Shown piece after piece: positions 32,717 through 41,403 of a stretch of DNA of 64,000 bases. Below the pieces are notes generated by a model, which did no database searches, was not told the origin of the DNA, and saw only the letters and a list, made by a program, of their open reading frames with translations. Origin of the DNA: an uncultured Bacteroidales bacterium (lineage in GTDB: Bacteria > Bacteroidota > Bacteroidia > Bacteroidales > UBA932); assembly GCA_944323345.1 (NCBI GenBank), contig CALUSC010000001.1, forward strand, positions 124,001-188,000, given 5' to 3'. The position numbers and the translations under genes were made by a program. Numbering within the stretch: the first letter of the stretch is position 1; each line of letters begins with the position of its first letter.

Positions 32717-34012
32717 ATGAACAGGAATAAAACGATTGCTGCGATATCCGCAATAATAATTCTATTGGCCGGAGTCATTGCGCCGGCATCCGGCGCAGAC
32801 AGAAAGAAATCTTCTGCAAAAAAAGAAGTCGTGCCGGGTGTGGAAGTTCTGGAGAAAAGAGGATTTCCGGGTCTGAAAGGGAAGAATGTGGGTCTGGTGA
32901 CGAATCCGAGCGGGGTGGACAGGAACCTGCGTTCTACTGTCGATATCCTTTTCAATGCGCCTGATGTGAATCTGATAGCCCTTTTCGGTCCGGAACATGG
33001 GGTGAGGGGAGATGTCTATGCCGGTGGAAAAGTGGATGACCTTGAAGATCCTGTTACCGGTCTTCCTGTGTATTCGCTTTACGGTGCGACCAGGAAGCCG
33101 ACTCCGGAGATGCTGGAAGGGATAGATGTGATGGTTTACGATATCCAGGATGTGGGCGCGAGGTCATACACTTTCATAAGTACTCTCGGACTGGTGATGG
33201 AAGCATGTGCGGAGCAGGGGATAGAGGTGATGGTGCTTGACCGGCCGAATCCGCTGGGAGGTGACAAGATCGAGGGAAGCTATGTGGAGGAAGGGTATTT
33301 TTCTTTCGTGAGCCAGTACAGAATACCTTATGTATATGGCCTGACTGTGGGTGAACTGGCGCTGATGATCAATGCGGAAGGCCTGAACCGGGGACAGCTG
33401 GGGAATCAGGAGCCTGCGCGTTGCAGCCTTACTGTGATTCCGATGGAGGGGTGGCGCAGGAGCATGAGATATGAGGATACAGGGCTGCCGTGGGTGCTGC
33501 CGTCTCCGAATATCCCGTATTCTTCGTCATCGGAGAGCTACTGTGCCGCGGGTATCTGCGGAGAGCTGTACGGATTCCTGAATATCGGCATAGGCTATAC
33601 TCTGCCGTTTCAGGTGTTTGCGGAAGAGTGGATAGATGCCGGGAGTCTGAAAGAGTATCTGGATGCGCTCCGTCTGCCTGGTGTGGCTTTCAGGACGATT
33701 TACTTCAATCCGTTTTCAGGCCGTTCTGCCGGACGGCTGGTGCAGGGTGTGCAGTATTTCTTCACGGATTATGACGCCGCCAGGATCACCGAAGTGCAGT
33801 TCCATGTGATGGAGGCTATAGCGACTTTGTATCCGGACCATAAGCCGTTCGAAACTGCTACGGGCATAGGCCTGTTCGACAAGGTCTGCGGCTCATCCTA
33901 TATCCGGGAGACCTTTTCGAAATCATACGATTTCGATGACATCAGCGATTTCTGGCGCAAGGACGAAGCCGCTTTCCGCAAACTCTCTTCAAAGTATCAT
34001 CTGTATAAATGA
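32717..34012 (+). CDS. namZ: Exo-beta-N-acetylmuramidase NamZ family (DUF1343, GH171)
   Basis: 431 residues with a signal peptide (AISAIIILLAGVIAPASGA). The DUF1343 domain is clear: GLVTNPSGVDRNLRSTVDIL, LFGPEHGVRGD, MVYDIQDVGARSYTFISTL and MVLDRPNPLGG. Characterised DUF1343 proteins from Bacillus subtilis and Tannerella forsythia release MurNAc from the non-reducing end of peptidoglycan fragments. The product fits import by the adjacent AmpG-like permease. It ends 3 bases from a convergent accessory gene. Gene name by family, not by tested activity. Confidence 0.88.
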   Translation: MNRNKTIAAISAIIILLAGVIAPASGADRKKSSAKKEVVPGVEVLEKRGFPGLKGKNVGLVTNPSGVDRNLRSTVDILFNAPDVNLIALFGPEHGVRGDVYAGGKVDDLEDPVTGLPVYSLYGATRKPTPEMLEGIDVMVYDIQDVGARSYTFISTLGLVMEACAEQGIEVMVLDRPNPLGGDKIEGSYVEEGYFSFVSQYRIPYVYGLTVGELALMINAEGLNRGQLGNQEPARCSLTVIPMEGWRRSMRYEDTGLPWVLPSPNIPYSSSSESYCAAGICGELYGFLNIGIGYTLPFQVFAEEWIDAGSLKEYLDALRLPGVAFRTIYFNPFSGRSAGRLVQGVQYFFTDYDAARITEVQFHVMEAIATLYPDHKPFETATGIGLFDKVCGSSYIRETFSKSYDFDDISDFWRKDEAAFRKLSSKYHLYK

Positions 34013-34015
34013 TGC

Positions 34016-35092
34016 TTAGTATTCGATGACATTGTATCCTTGCTCCTGAGCAAATTTTACCACAGGAATGATGTTCCAGTATGTCCATTGATTGTTTACG
34101 ACAAAGGTGACTCCGTCCGTACTCGTAAGCCAGTCTGGTTCATGGCTGAAATATCTGCGTAACCTTTGTTCTTCGGTGAGTGAGTTTACAGGAAGAATAA
34201 CTTTCTGAGAATCATCGCGGAGTCTGTTGAATATCCTTTCATACGTCATGTATTTTTCAGGGTTGCATCTGACAAAATGCCTTACCGTCTCCAGTACGAA
34301 CCTGTTTTTTGGCAGAGGTCTGCTTCCAAGAAGCCCGTATCGGGTTTTGTCGTAGACTCTTGTTTTATCTGTTCTGCTACCTGATTCCGGGACATGGACA
34401 GGATTAAGGACAGGTGTGTTAACAAGAGGCAGGACATTGATTATGATCTGAGACAGGATTGCGTCTGCCCACTCTTCCGAGTGTCCTTCTCCCACATATT
34501 TATTCCTGAGAAGGTCTTTGAATATTTCACCGGTATTGTCAGACAATAACCGTTTGATCTCTTCCTGTATCTTCCGTTTTTCGAGTATCCGTGATTTCTG
34601 TTCTTTGCAGAAATCGGCTAGCCGCTGAGCATCAAACGTTTCCTTGGAGAACAATTCAGTAAATATGATGCCGTCAGGATTATCTTCGGATATTTTCAGG
34701 GAAAAAACAGATTCCGGGAATTGCTGCGAATCAGAATCGTCATAATATAACCGTATCATGTTACCAATGTAAAGTCCGAATGAGACTTTGCTTTTCAACA
34801 GTCTCATATACGAAAATAATTGTTTTTCGTCTTGGTCCTGCAGAATATGGGAAGGCCGTTTTATTTCGATGGCGAACTGTTCTGTCCCGTCTTTCAGAAT
34901 GACGATGTCTGCATATTTCGTTTCATGACCGGCCTGTACAGGATATTGGCATTCGATTTCTCCCTTGAACTTTTTCCATCCGAGAAGCATCATGCAGTTC
35001 ACTACCGCATTCTCATAGTCTTTTTCCAGGGCATTGTTTTTTCTGCATTCATTCAATTCGAAGCATATTTCATTCCATAAGTCATTCTTCAT
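34016..35092 (-). CDS. HsdR N-terminal-like (PD-(D/E)XK) putative endonuclease, stand-alone
   Basis: 358 residues. Residues about 20-130 match the type I restriction HsdR N-terminal nuclease fold (HSDR_N_2 type): D62 in YADIVILKDG and E76-x-K78 in FAIEIKRPS, the PD-(D/E)XK catalytic pattern. A helical linker follows, then a C-terminal region (residues about 260-358; YGLLGSRPLPKNRFVLETVRHF, MTYERIFNRLRD) that could be a DNA-binding winged helix. There is no helicase, methylase or specificity subunit nearby. It overlaps the upstream coiled-coil gene by 11 bases. Possible antiviral role, inferred only. Confidence 0.65.
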   Translation of the reverse strand: MKNDLWNEICFELNECRKNNALEKDYENAVVNCMMLLGWKKFKGEIECQYPVQAGHETKYADIVILKDGTEQFAIEIKRPSHILQDQDEKQLFSYMRLLKSKVSFGLYIGNMIRLYYDDSDSQQFPESVFSLKISEDNPDGIIFTELFSKETFDAQRLADFCKEQKSRILEKRKIQEEIKRLLSDNTGEIFKDLLRNKYVGEGHSEEWADAILSQIIINVLPLVNTPVLNPVHVPESGSRTDKTRVYDKTRYGLLGSRPLPKNRFVLETVRHFVRCNPEKYMTYERIFNRLRDDSQKVILPVNSLTEEQRLRRYFSHEPDWLTSTDGVTFVVNNQWTYWNIIPVVKFAQEQGYNVIEY

Positions 35093-35534
35093 TTCTGATG
35101 ATTTTAAGAAGGCTTTTTGCTATGTCTCCAATATAGTAAATATTTTCGTCAGTATGTTCCATCTTCATGATTTTGAGTATTTTGTCAAAATCAGGGTTAG
35201 TCAAAGCCACGGTGCTCCTGATACAGGCGTATTGTCCCATAAGGGCCGCTATGATATCAGCCCTTCTTTTCTCCATCGAAATCTGGTTCATATGCGTCCT
35301 GATCCGTTCTCGGCTCCATAATTGATAATCGTTTCCGTGTTCGAATTCGTAATTTTCAAGGTCTTCTTTAGTATAGCCGCTTCTTTTCATTGCTTCCTCC
35401 AGCGTTTCCTGAAATTCAGCCATAGTTTTATTAAAACGTTCTGTGGTGATACGGTGCCTTTCACGAATTCTTTCTAATATTCTGTCTATTCTTTTGTTTC
35501 TTTCGTTGAATTTTTGTCTTTCTTCTTCGTTCAT
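35082..35534 (-). CDS. Hypothetical coiled-coil protein paired with the HsdR-like gene
   Basis: About 150 residues from MNEEERQKF; a longer frame starts at 35579. The N-terminal third is highly charged and helical, with an ERNKRIDRILERIRERHR-type stretch predicted to form a coiled coil; the rest is mixed and includes SMEKRRADIIAALMGQYACIR. I know no family for it. The 11-base overlap with the nuclease-like gene suggests coupled translation and a shared function, for example as its regulator or subunit. Base composition is more AT-rich than the flanking operons by eye. Confidence 0.6.
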   Translation of the reverse strand: MNEEERQKFNERNKRIDRILERIRERHRITTERFNKTMAEFQETLEEAMKRSGYTKEDLENYEFEHGNDYQLWSRERIRTHMNQISMEKRRADIIAALMGQYACIRSTVALTNPDFDKILKIMKMEHTDENIYYIGDIAKSLLKIIRNEE

Positions 35535-35698
35535 ATTCTTAAAACATTTTTCTGTGGTATTTTTTCGGAATCCGATCATTCGTCATTACTCAAATTCAAA
35601 TTTAGGAATTATTTCTCTCGATGCAAAATCAATTCATTATCTTCGTTTTAGAGCCGTTCTGATTCATCAGTATTCATATATGAATTATTTCTATAGTT

Positions 35699-35766
35699 AG
35701 AATATTGGCAGTATTTATTTCCGGACCTGTTTTCTCTGGTCCGGAAAAATATCTGCCAATATGATA
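35699..35766. repeat. 68-base nested palindrome, copy 1
   Basis: Outer arms ATATTGGCAG (35702-35711) and CTGCCAATAT (35753-35762) enclose inner arms TTTCCGGACC and GGTCCGGAAA around the loop TGTTTTCTCT. It is identical to 37074-37142 except one A, in the same orientation. The hairpin is not followed by a T tract on either strand, so it is not a standard terminator; a REP- or MITE-like repeat is more likely. Confidence 0.85.
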
Positions 35767-35804
35767 TCAAATATCTTTCTATCGGCAGATTGATCAATAA
35801 AGAT

Positions 35805-36989
35805 TCAAAACAGACTCCGAATATCCATCGAAAGGAAATCCTCTGCATTGATTCCTCCATCTCCTACGATAAAGGCCGATTGCGGATGAAAGAGTTTCCG
35901 GAACATATCCAATCCCGCTGTGCGCTTTTCCGCATTGCTTTTAACCTCAATAGCGACTATAGAACCTTTTTTACGTAGAATAAAGTCCACTTCATCATTC
36001 CGTTCACGCCAATAAAACACTTCGAAATGATGTACAAAAGCCTGGCTTACCAGCCAGGCGCCTATGCCGGATTCAAAAATGCGCCCCCATGCTTTGCGGT
36101 CAAGTATCGCCTGCCCGAATGTCAACGGGTTATATACCATCTTCAATGCATTGTTATATACCTGCAACTTAGGGATGCTTGCACGTCTCCTTGCCATATC
36201 TGCACCAAACTTCTGGAGTCCGCAAAGCAGGCCGCTTTCATCCAGTAAATTGATGTATCCAGCCAAAGTTACTGTGTTCCCGGCATCCTGAAGCGCTCCT
36301 AACATTTTGTTCAACGAAAGCAATTCACCGGAATAGGCGGCCCCCAATTCGAAAGTCTGACGAAGCAGGGCCGGTTTGCTTATAGGAGTATCCATCAGAA
36401 TATCCTTGTTGATAGTTGCTTCAATGATGGCCGACCGGATGTATTGCCCGAAGCGGTCTTCGTCGCAAATCAAGGCAGCTGCACCAGGATAGCCTCCGTA
36501 GAACAGATATTGGTCGAGCGAGAAACCGAAGCATTCCTGCATTTCCCTGAAACTCCAGTGACTCATGCGGATTTCTTCAAAGCGTCCGGCCAAGGATTCT
36601 GACAAACCTTTTTCCAGCAATATCCTGCTGCTCCCTAAAAGCAGCACCTTGATATTGCGGTCGTGAAACGTATCATCGTCCCATTCTTTCTTTACTGCCT
36701 CGCTCCAGTTCGTTATCTTCTGTATTTCGTCAATTACGAGGATGATACTTTCCCACGCCCTGCTCTCCTTTAAGCTACGTACGGCCGCCCAGCAGTCGGA
36801 AATCCACGCATTGTTCGTAGCAGGAACATTGTCGGCAGAAAAGGACAGGAAAGGTATATCCAAATCCTGAAGCACTTGCTTGACCACAGTGGATTTGCCT
36901 ATCTGCCGGGCACCCATTACGACTTGAATGAATTTTCTCGGTTCTTTTATTCTCTGTGTAATAGTTTGATATTCTGCTCGTTTATACAT
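35805..36989 (-). CDS. AAA ATPase with DUF4143 domain
   Basis: 394 residues. Walker A GARQIGKST (residues 26-34), Walker B ILVIDEIQK near residue 85, sensor motif LLGSS, then a winged-helix part, and a C-terminal DUF4143 region with a PD-(D/E)XK-like pattern: D335 in DEVDFILRKKG and E348-x-K350 in AIEVKSN. This family is abundant and mobile-looking in anaerobic Bacteroidota and archaea; its role is unknown. It stands alone between the two 68-base palindromes, with its own operator-like promoter upstream. Confidence 0.9.
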   Translation of the reverse strand: MYKRAEYQTITQRIKEPRKFIQVVMGARQIGKSTVVKQVLQDLDIPFLSFSADNVPATNNAWISDCWAAVRSLKESRAWESIILVIDEIQKITNWSEAVKKEWDDDTFHDRNIKVLLLGSSRILLEKGLSESLAGRFEEIRMSHWSFREMQECFGFSLDQYLFYGGYPGAAALICDEDRFGQYIRSAIIEATINKDILMDTPISKPALLRQTFELGAAYSGELLSLNKMLGALQDAGNTVTLAGYINLLDESGLLCGLQKFGADMARRRASIPKLQVYNNALKMVYNPLTFGQAILDRKAWGRIFESGIGAWLVSQAFVHHFEVFYWRERNDEVDFILRKKGSIVAIEVKSNAEKRTAGLDMFRKLFHPQSAFIVGDGGINAEDFLSMDIRSLF

Positions 36990-36998
36990 GTTTTTACA

Positions 36999-37040
36999 TT
37001 TTACTCAGTGCAATGAGTATTTTTACTCACTGTAAATATA
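36999..37040 (-). promoter_or_regulatory. Promoter/operator region of the DUF4143 ATPase gene
   Basis: On the minus strand TATATTTA (37033-37040) is one mismatch from TAnnTTTG. The plus strand has two direct repeats TTTTACTCA(G/C)TG at 36999 and 37021, 22 bases apart, and an inverted repeat ACTCA-6-TGAGT at 37003-37018. The sites lie where a repressor would block the start of transcription. Confidence 0.45.
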
Positions 37041-37073
37041 AGGTTTATTTCACGATTAATTCAACGCGTAACA

Positions 37074-37142
37074 AGAATATTGGCAGTATTTATTTCCGGA
37101 CCTGTTTTCTCTGGTCCGGAAAAAATATCTGCCAATATGATA
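37074..37142. repeat. 68-base nested palindrome, copy 2
   Basis: Second copy of the element at 35699-35766, with one extra A in the right inner arm. The pair brackets the DUF4143 ATPase gene as direct repeats 1.4 kb apart. Confidence 0.85.
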
Positions 37143-37158
37143 AATCCGTAACCTAAAC

Positions 37159-37195
37159 TTAACACAAATTAACACAAACTTAATACTCGTTAATA
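37159..37195 (+). promoter_or_regulatory. Four phased TTAA(C/T)A repeats, possible PhoB/OmpR-type operator
   Basis: TTAACA at 37159 and 37169 and TTAATA at 37180 and 37190 recur every 10-11 bases, one DNA turn each. Winged-helix response regulators of the PhoB/OmpR family bind such tandem sites. The array ends 42 bases before a -7 box TACCTTTG (37238-37245), and no -33 box is seen, as expected for an activated promoter. Confidence 0.5.
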
Positions 37196-37273
37196 ACATC
37201 GTAACCTTATCGTAAAAATCCCGACAAATTCTCACCATACCTTTGCCGCCGGAAATAAGAAAAAAGAAGCATA

Positions 37274-40036
37274 GTGAGAAAACTGAAACTTATTCTGGCC
37301 ATCGCTGTCGTATTTTTCGGCCAGATCACGACCCAGAAAGCGGTCGCAGCTCCGGAAGAAGCCGGAGACATTCTTAAAGGTATAGTAATAGACGCCGAAA
37401 CACAGGAGCCGCTTATCGGCGCGGCAATTATGGTGAGCAACACCACAGAAGGAGTCATAACAGATCTGGACGGAAGCTTCATCATAAATCTTCTCAGAGA
37501 CAATACTCCGTTCGAAGTCTCCTATATAGGATACAAGACTGTGCCGTTCTCGATAGTCACTGCAGGCGGCTCCATGAAACTCGACGTGAACCCTGAACAT
37601 GCCGGAAACATATCCCTGACGGGCAATGCTCTGACGATACTCATGCTTCCGGACGGCGAAATGCTGCAGAATGCCGTAGTGACGGGCCGCAAGTCTCTCG
37701 AATCGCTCCAGGCGCTTCAGAACGAGAGAATCACCTCCGGTTTCGCCATAGAAAACATGGGAGCCAGGGAAATGAGCCTGAAAGGAATTTCTAATGCCCA
37801 GGAAAGCGTGGCCAAACTGTCGGGGATATCCATAGCCAGCGCCGGCCAGCTCATCGTCCGCGGGCTAGGTGACAGGTACAGCACCACCACGCTTAACGGC
37901 CTGCCGATAGCATCGCCTAACCCGGACAACAAGCTTATTCCGCTGGATATATTCCCGGCCTCTACCATACAGAATATCACTGTCAGCAAGGTATATGAAG
38001 CCAGTTCGTATGCGGACTATTCAGGAGCGCACGTGGATATAAGCACGAAAGAAGGCAAGAGCGAAGATTTCTTCAATGTATCGTTCTCCACAGGAGGATA
38101 CTTCCAGACTCTCGCAAACGACTTTTACAGGATGGACGGCAAAAGCCTGTTCCTGACACAGCGCCTTGACCCCGAGGCAGAGAGCATAGCATACGGAGCC
38201 TTCCAGGATTACGTGAAGTCGAAAGACATCTTCGGCACGACTTTCCGCACATATAGGAGAAATCCGCTTCCGGATCTCGACGGCGGCATAGGATTCGGAA
38301 AGAGTTTCCCTGTCGGAAACCAGACTCTCAGCCTGGTGGCTTCGGCCAGCATCAAGACCGGAGACGAGACCATGACAGATGCCTTCTACAGGACTTATGA
38401 AGCCAGTTCGGCCGGCAGCATGCAGAGTGATTACACATACGACAGCTATGGGCAGAAAATAGACATCGCCGCTCTCGTGGACCTCGACTATACTCTGCGC
38501 CAGAGCGACAATATAGGTCTGACCGTCTTTTTCGCCAGAAACGCCAAGGACTCGCATCTCGACAGGCACGGCATCGACTACCAGGAATCCTATGACCTGA
38601 TAGGAAGCAACCAGGTCACACACATATATACCCTTCAGAACTACCAGCTTTCAGGACATCATGAAGCGGCCAGATGGCTCATAGACTGGGGTGCTTCCTA
38701 TACCATGTCCGCCAGCGACGAACCGGACAGACGCCAGGTGATGTACCGCCGCGGAGCCGATGACCAGTGGTATTTCTTCAAGCTGAACCAGCAGGAGACC
38801 CAGAGATATTTCGGAAAACTCAGCGAAAATGAACTCGTGGCCGATATCAAGGCGACATACAATATAAATGAACACAACAAGGTCCGTTTCGGCCTTTCGG
38901 CCAAAGACAAGGTCCGCAAGTTCCGCACTACCAGATTCTACTATGATGTCAGGAACATCAATGATCCGGTGACGGATTTCCACAATCCGGATGCGTACCT
39001 GAACTTCGCGAATCTGCAGGACGGACTGATATCTGTGAACCGCAGCCAGTTCGACAGAGACCAGTACGACGCTTCGAACATCATCGGGGCGGGATTCATA
39101 GAAACTGATCTCAAATTCGGCGACAGGTGGTATCTGAATGCAGGACTCCGTATGGAAGCCAGCCGCCAGAGCGTTGACTACAACGATGACGTGGAAAACC
39201 TCACCAGAAATCTTGACGCTTTCGACTTCTTCCCGGCTATCAATGTAAAATATGATGTTACAGCGAGCAGCATGCTGAGGCTCTCTCTGTCACGCACTAT
39301 CACCAGGCCGTCATTCATAGAAATGGCACCTTTCCTCTATCAGGAAAGTTTCGGAGGCGCGCAGATAAGAGGTAACGAGGAGCTCGAAAACGGATACAAC
39401 TACAACTTCGACTTGAAATATGAGCTCTTTTCGGAGAAAAATACAGACATGTTCGCTGTGACTGCATATTTCAAATACCTCGAAAACCCTATCGAGAGGA
39501 CGCAGAGACTCTCCGGCGGAGCTACCGAACATTCATTCCAGAATGCCGACAACGGTATAGCCGCAGGTGTGGAAGTCGAGTTCCGCAAGGAAATAGTGAA
39601 GAATCTGGCAGTCAGCGCAAACGCGTCCTACATGTACACGAACGTGATACTTCCGGAAGGGGGAGTGTACACGAACCAGCAGAGATCACTTCAGGGAGCG
39701 TCTCCATACCTCGCGAACGCAGATATCAGCTATACCCCTGAGTTCCGGAACGGTTCGAGCCTCAGTCTGGCCCTGCTTTACAACCTCCAGGGACCGAGAA
39801 TCCATGCTGTCGGCATCATGGGGCTGGGAGATGTGAAACAGATGCCTCTGAATACTCTCGATTTCGTGGCGACCTATAATATCGACAAACATTTTTCGGT
39901 GAAGATGGCATTCAACAACATACTGGACTCCACCATCAGGTTCAAGCAGGAAATCCCTAATGCAGGCAGGACAGTGGATGTCGAACAGTGGAGAATCGGC
40001 ACCGGCTTCGAAATCGGCATAAGTTATTCGCTCTGA
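37274..40036 (+). CDS. TonB-dependent receptor with carboxypeptidase-like regulatory domain
   Basis: 920 residues. Signal peptide (LILAIAVVFFGQITTQKAVAA), then an N-terminal beta-sandwich (ILKGIVIDAETQEPLIGAAIMV, DLDGSF), a plug domain (LIVRGLGDRYSTTTLNGLPIASP), and a C-terminal 22-strand-type outer-membrane barrel ending in an aromatic-rich GTGFEIGISYSL. It takes up a substrate across the outer membrane using TonB energy. No SusD partner follows; the next gene is a beta-helix lipoprotein instead. The start is GTG at 37274; no nearby ATG gives a better signal peptide. Upstream repeats suggest induction by a response regulator. Confidence 0.92.
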   Translation: MRKLKLILAIAVVFFGQITTQKAVAAPEEAGDILKGIVIDAETQEPLIGAAIMVSNTTEGVITDLDGSFIINLLRDNTPFEVSYIGYKTVPFSIVTAGGSMKLDVNPEHAGNISLTGNALTILMLPDGEMLQNAVVTGRKSLESLQALQNERITSGFAIENMGAREMSLKGISNAQESVAKLSGISIASAGQLIVRGLGDRYSTTTLNGLPIASPNPDNKLIPLDIFPASTIQNITVSKVYEASSYADYSGAHVDISTKEGKSEDFFNVSFSTGGYFQTLANDFYRMDGKSLFLTQRLDPEAESIAYGAFQDYVKSKDIFGTTFRTYRRNPLPDLDGGIGFGKSFPVGNQTLSLVASASIKTGDETMTDAFYRTYEASSAGSMQSDYTYDSYGQKIDIAALVDLDYTLRQSDNIGLTVFFARNAKDSHLDRHGIDYQESYDLIGSNQVTHIYTLQNYQLSGHHEAARWLIDWGASYTMSASDEPDRRQVMYRRGADDQWYFFKLNQQETQRYFGKLSENELVADIKATYNINEHNKVRFGLSAKDKVRKFRTTRFYYDVRNINDPVTDFHNPDAYLNFANLQDGLISVNRSQFDRDQYDASNIIGAGFIETDLKFGDRWYLNAGLRMEASRQSVDYNDDVENLTRNLDAFDFFPAINVKYDVTASSMLRLSLSRTITRPSFIEMAPFLYQESFGGAQIRGNEELENGYNYNFDLKYELFSEKNTDMFAVTAYFKYLENPIERTQRLSGGATEHSFQNADNGIAAGVEVEFRKEIVKNLAVSANASYMYTNVILPEGGVYTNQQRSLQGASPYLANADISYTPEFRNGSSLSLALLYNLQGPRIHAVGIMGLGDVKQMPLNTLDFVATYNIDKHFSVKMAFNNILDSTIRFKQEIPNAGRTVDVEQWRIGTGFEIGISYSL

Positions 40037-40062
40037 CATTGCGCGGAGCGCATGAAGAAAAA

Positions 40063-41295
40063 ATGAACAAACAATACAAAACCAATTTTCAAAGTATGAA
40101 AACAGTTAAATTTTTCGCAGCGGCAGCCGCTGCAATGGGCATGGTGGCAGGTTTCTCATCATGCGAGAAGGAAGGAACTGATGGCAACAACGGCGAGGCA
40201 GTGGTTCTCGAAGGCGGAGAAATCAGCGGACGTTATTCAAACGACCTCACTCTTAAAAAAGGTGAATATACCCTGACCGGCAGCCTCCAGATGGAAGCTC
40301 CTGCGACACTCACCATCGAGGCAGGAACGACTGTCACTTCAGCCGCTGCAGGAAACAACATCATCTACATCCTTATCGAACAGGGTGCTAAGATCATTGC
40401 CGAAGGTACCGAGTCTGAGCCTATCACGCTGACGGCAGAAGAAAAGAAGGCAGGCGCGTGGGGCGGACTTCATATCTGCGGATATGCGCATACCAACGCT
40501 TCAGGCGAGACTACTTCTGAAATCGGCGGTGCCCTTTATGGCGGAAACAATGATTCTGACAATTCCGGAAGCCTCAAGTATGTGCGCATCCAGTATTCAG
40601 GTCTTGCCCTGGATTCAGAGCACGAGGCTAACGGTCTGTCGCTTTATGGCGTAGGAAACGGCACCAAGATATCTTATGTACAGGTTCTCGACGGTTCCGA
40701 TGACGGTATCGAGTTCTTCGGAGGTGCTGCCAATATCGACCACTGCATCGTGGAGAATTGCACCGACGATTCATTCGACTGGACAGAAGGATGGAACGGC
40801 ACTGCAGAGTATATCGTGGCTTACCAGTCAGTGGCTGAGTGCGACTGCCTGATGGAGTGCGACAACAACGGCGACAACAACGAAGCTTCTCCGGTAGCTC
40901 ACCCTACTGTCCGTTACGCTACATTCGTGGGCAACAGCAGCGCTGACAATGCCAGAGGCCTCCGTTTCCGTGAAGGAACTTACGTAAATCTCGAATATGC
41001 TCTTGTGACAGGAAAGTCTAAGCCGATCACACTTGAGACCACCTATACCGACGCTTCGTTTGCTGACGGAACATCGTCAATCAAAAACACTTACATTTCA
41101 GGCGAACTCGTGAATGAAGTGGTGGATGACCAGGATAAGAATGTCGGCACATATTTCAACGATGATTTCGTATCTGACGGCAATACTGCCGATTATGATT
41201 TCTCAAGTGTCTTTACAGACAATTTCATCGGCAAAGTCGGCCAGAGCGGAGCAGTATCTGCGGATGACAACTGGACAGCCGGCTGGACTCTGTAA
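40063..41295 (+). CDS. Beta-helix surface lipoprotein paired with the TonB receptor
   Basis: 410 residues (or 399 from ATG 40096). The signal ends in the lipobox MVAGFSSC. The mature protein looks like a right-handed parallel beta-helix: repeated short strands such as GAWGGLHICGYAH, SLKYVRIQYSGLALDSEHEANGLSLYG, DDGIEFFGGAANIDHC and FDWTEGWNGTAEYIVAYQ. I recall similar proteins in Bacteroidota next to TonB receptors, often named without basis as multidrug transporter. It may bind a substrate at the cell surface. It is followed by a strong terminator. Confidence 0.8.
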   Translation: MNKQYKTNFQSMKTVKFFAAAAAAMGMVAGFSSCEKEGTDGNNGEAVVLEGGEISGRYSNDLTLKKGEYTLTGSLQMEAPATLTIEAGTTVTSAAAGNNIIYILIEQGAKIIAEGTESEPITLTAEEKKAGAWGGLHICGYAHTNASGETTSEIGGALYGGNNDSDNSGSLKYVRIQYSGLALDSEHEANGLSLYGVGNGTKISYVQVLDGSDDGIEFFGGAANIDHCIVENCTDDSFDWTEGWNGTAEYIVAYQSVAECDCLMECDNNGDNNEASPVAHPTVRYATFVGNSSADNARGLRFREGTYVNLEYALVTGKSKPITLETTYTDASFADGTSSIKNTYISGELVNEVVDDQDKNVGTYFNDDFVSDGNTADYDFSSVFTDNFIGKVGQSGAVSADDNWTAGWTL

Positions 41296-41342
41296 TGGAA
41301 TAGGACAGGAGGATTTGTAATTTTCCCGTATTTAACTCATCG

Positions 41343-41370
41343 TTGCCGCGGATTCCGCGGCAATTTTATT
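41343..41370 (+). terminator. Terminator of the TonB receptor operon
   Basis: TTGCCGCGG and CCGCGGCAA, a perfect 9-bp stem with a three-base loop followed by TTTTATT, 48 bases after the lipoprotein stop. Confidence 0.85.
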
Positions 41371-41403
41371 ATCTTTAAATTTTTTCAGATTTTATCATTA
41401 TCC

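Noticed and set aside
35535-35579. A start MIGFRKNT that resembles the start of the lipoprotein gene at 7254
   Set aside because: Only eight residues agree; the proteins and their contexts are otherwise unrelated, so this is chance.
35699-35766. The nested palindrome read as a terminator of the ATPase gene
   Set aside because: No T tract follows the stem on either strand, and a second copy lies upstream of the promoter where a terminator is not needed.
34016-37142. The accessory patch read as a prophage or insertion sequence
   Set aside because: No integrase, transposase or structural genes and no tRNA attachment site are present.
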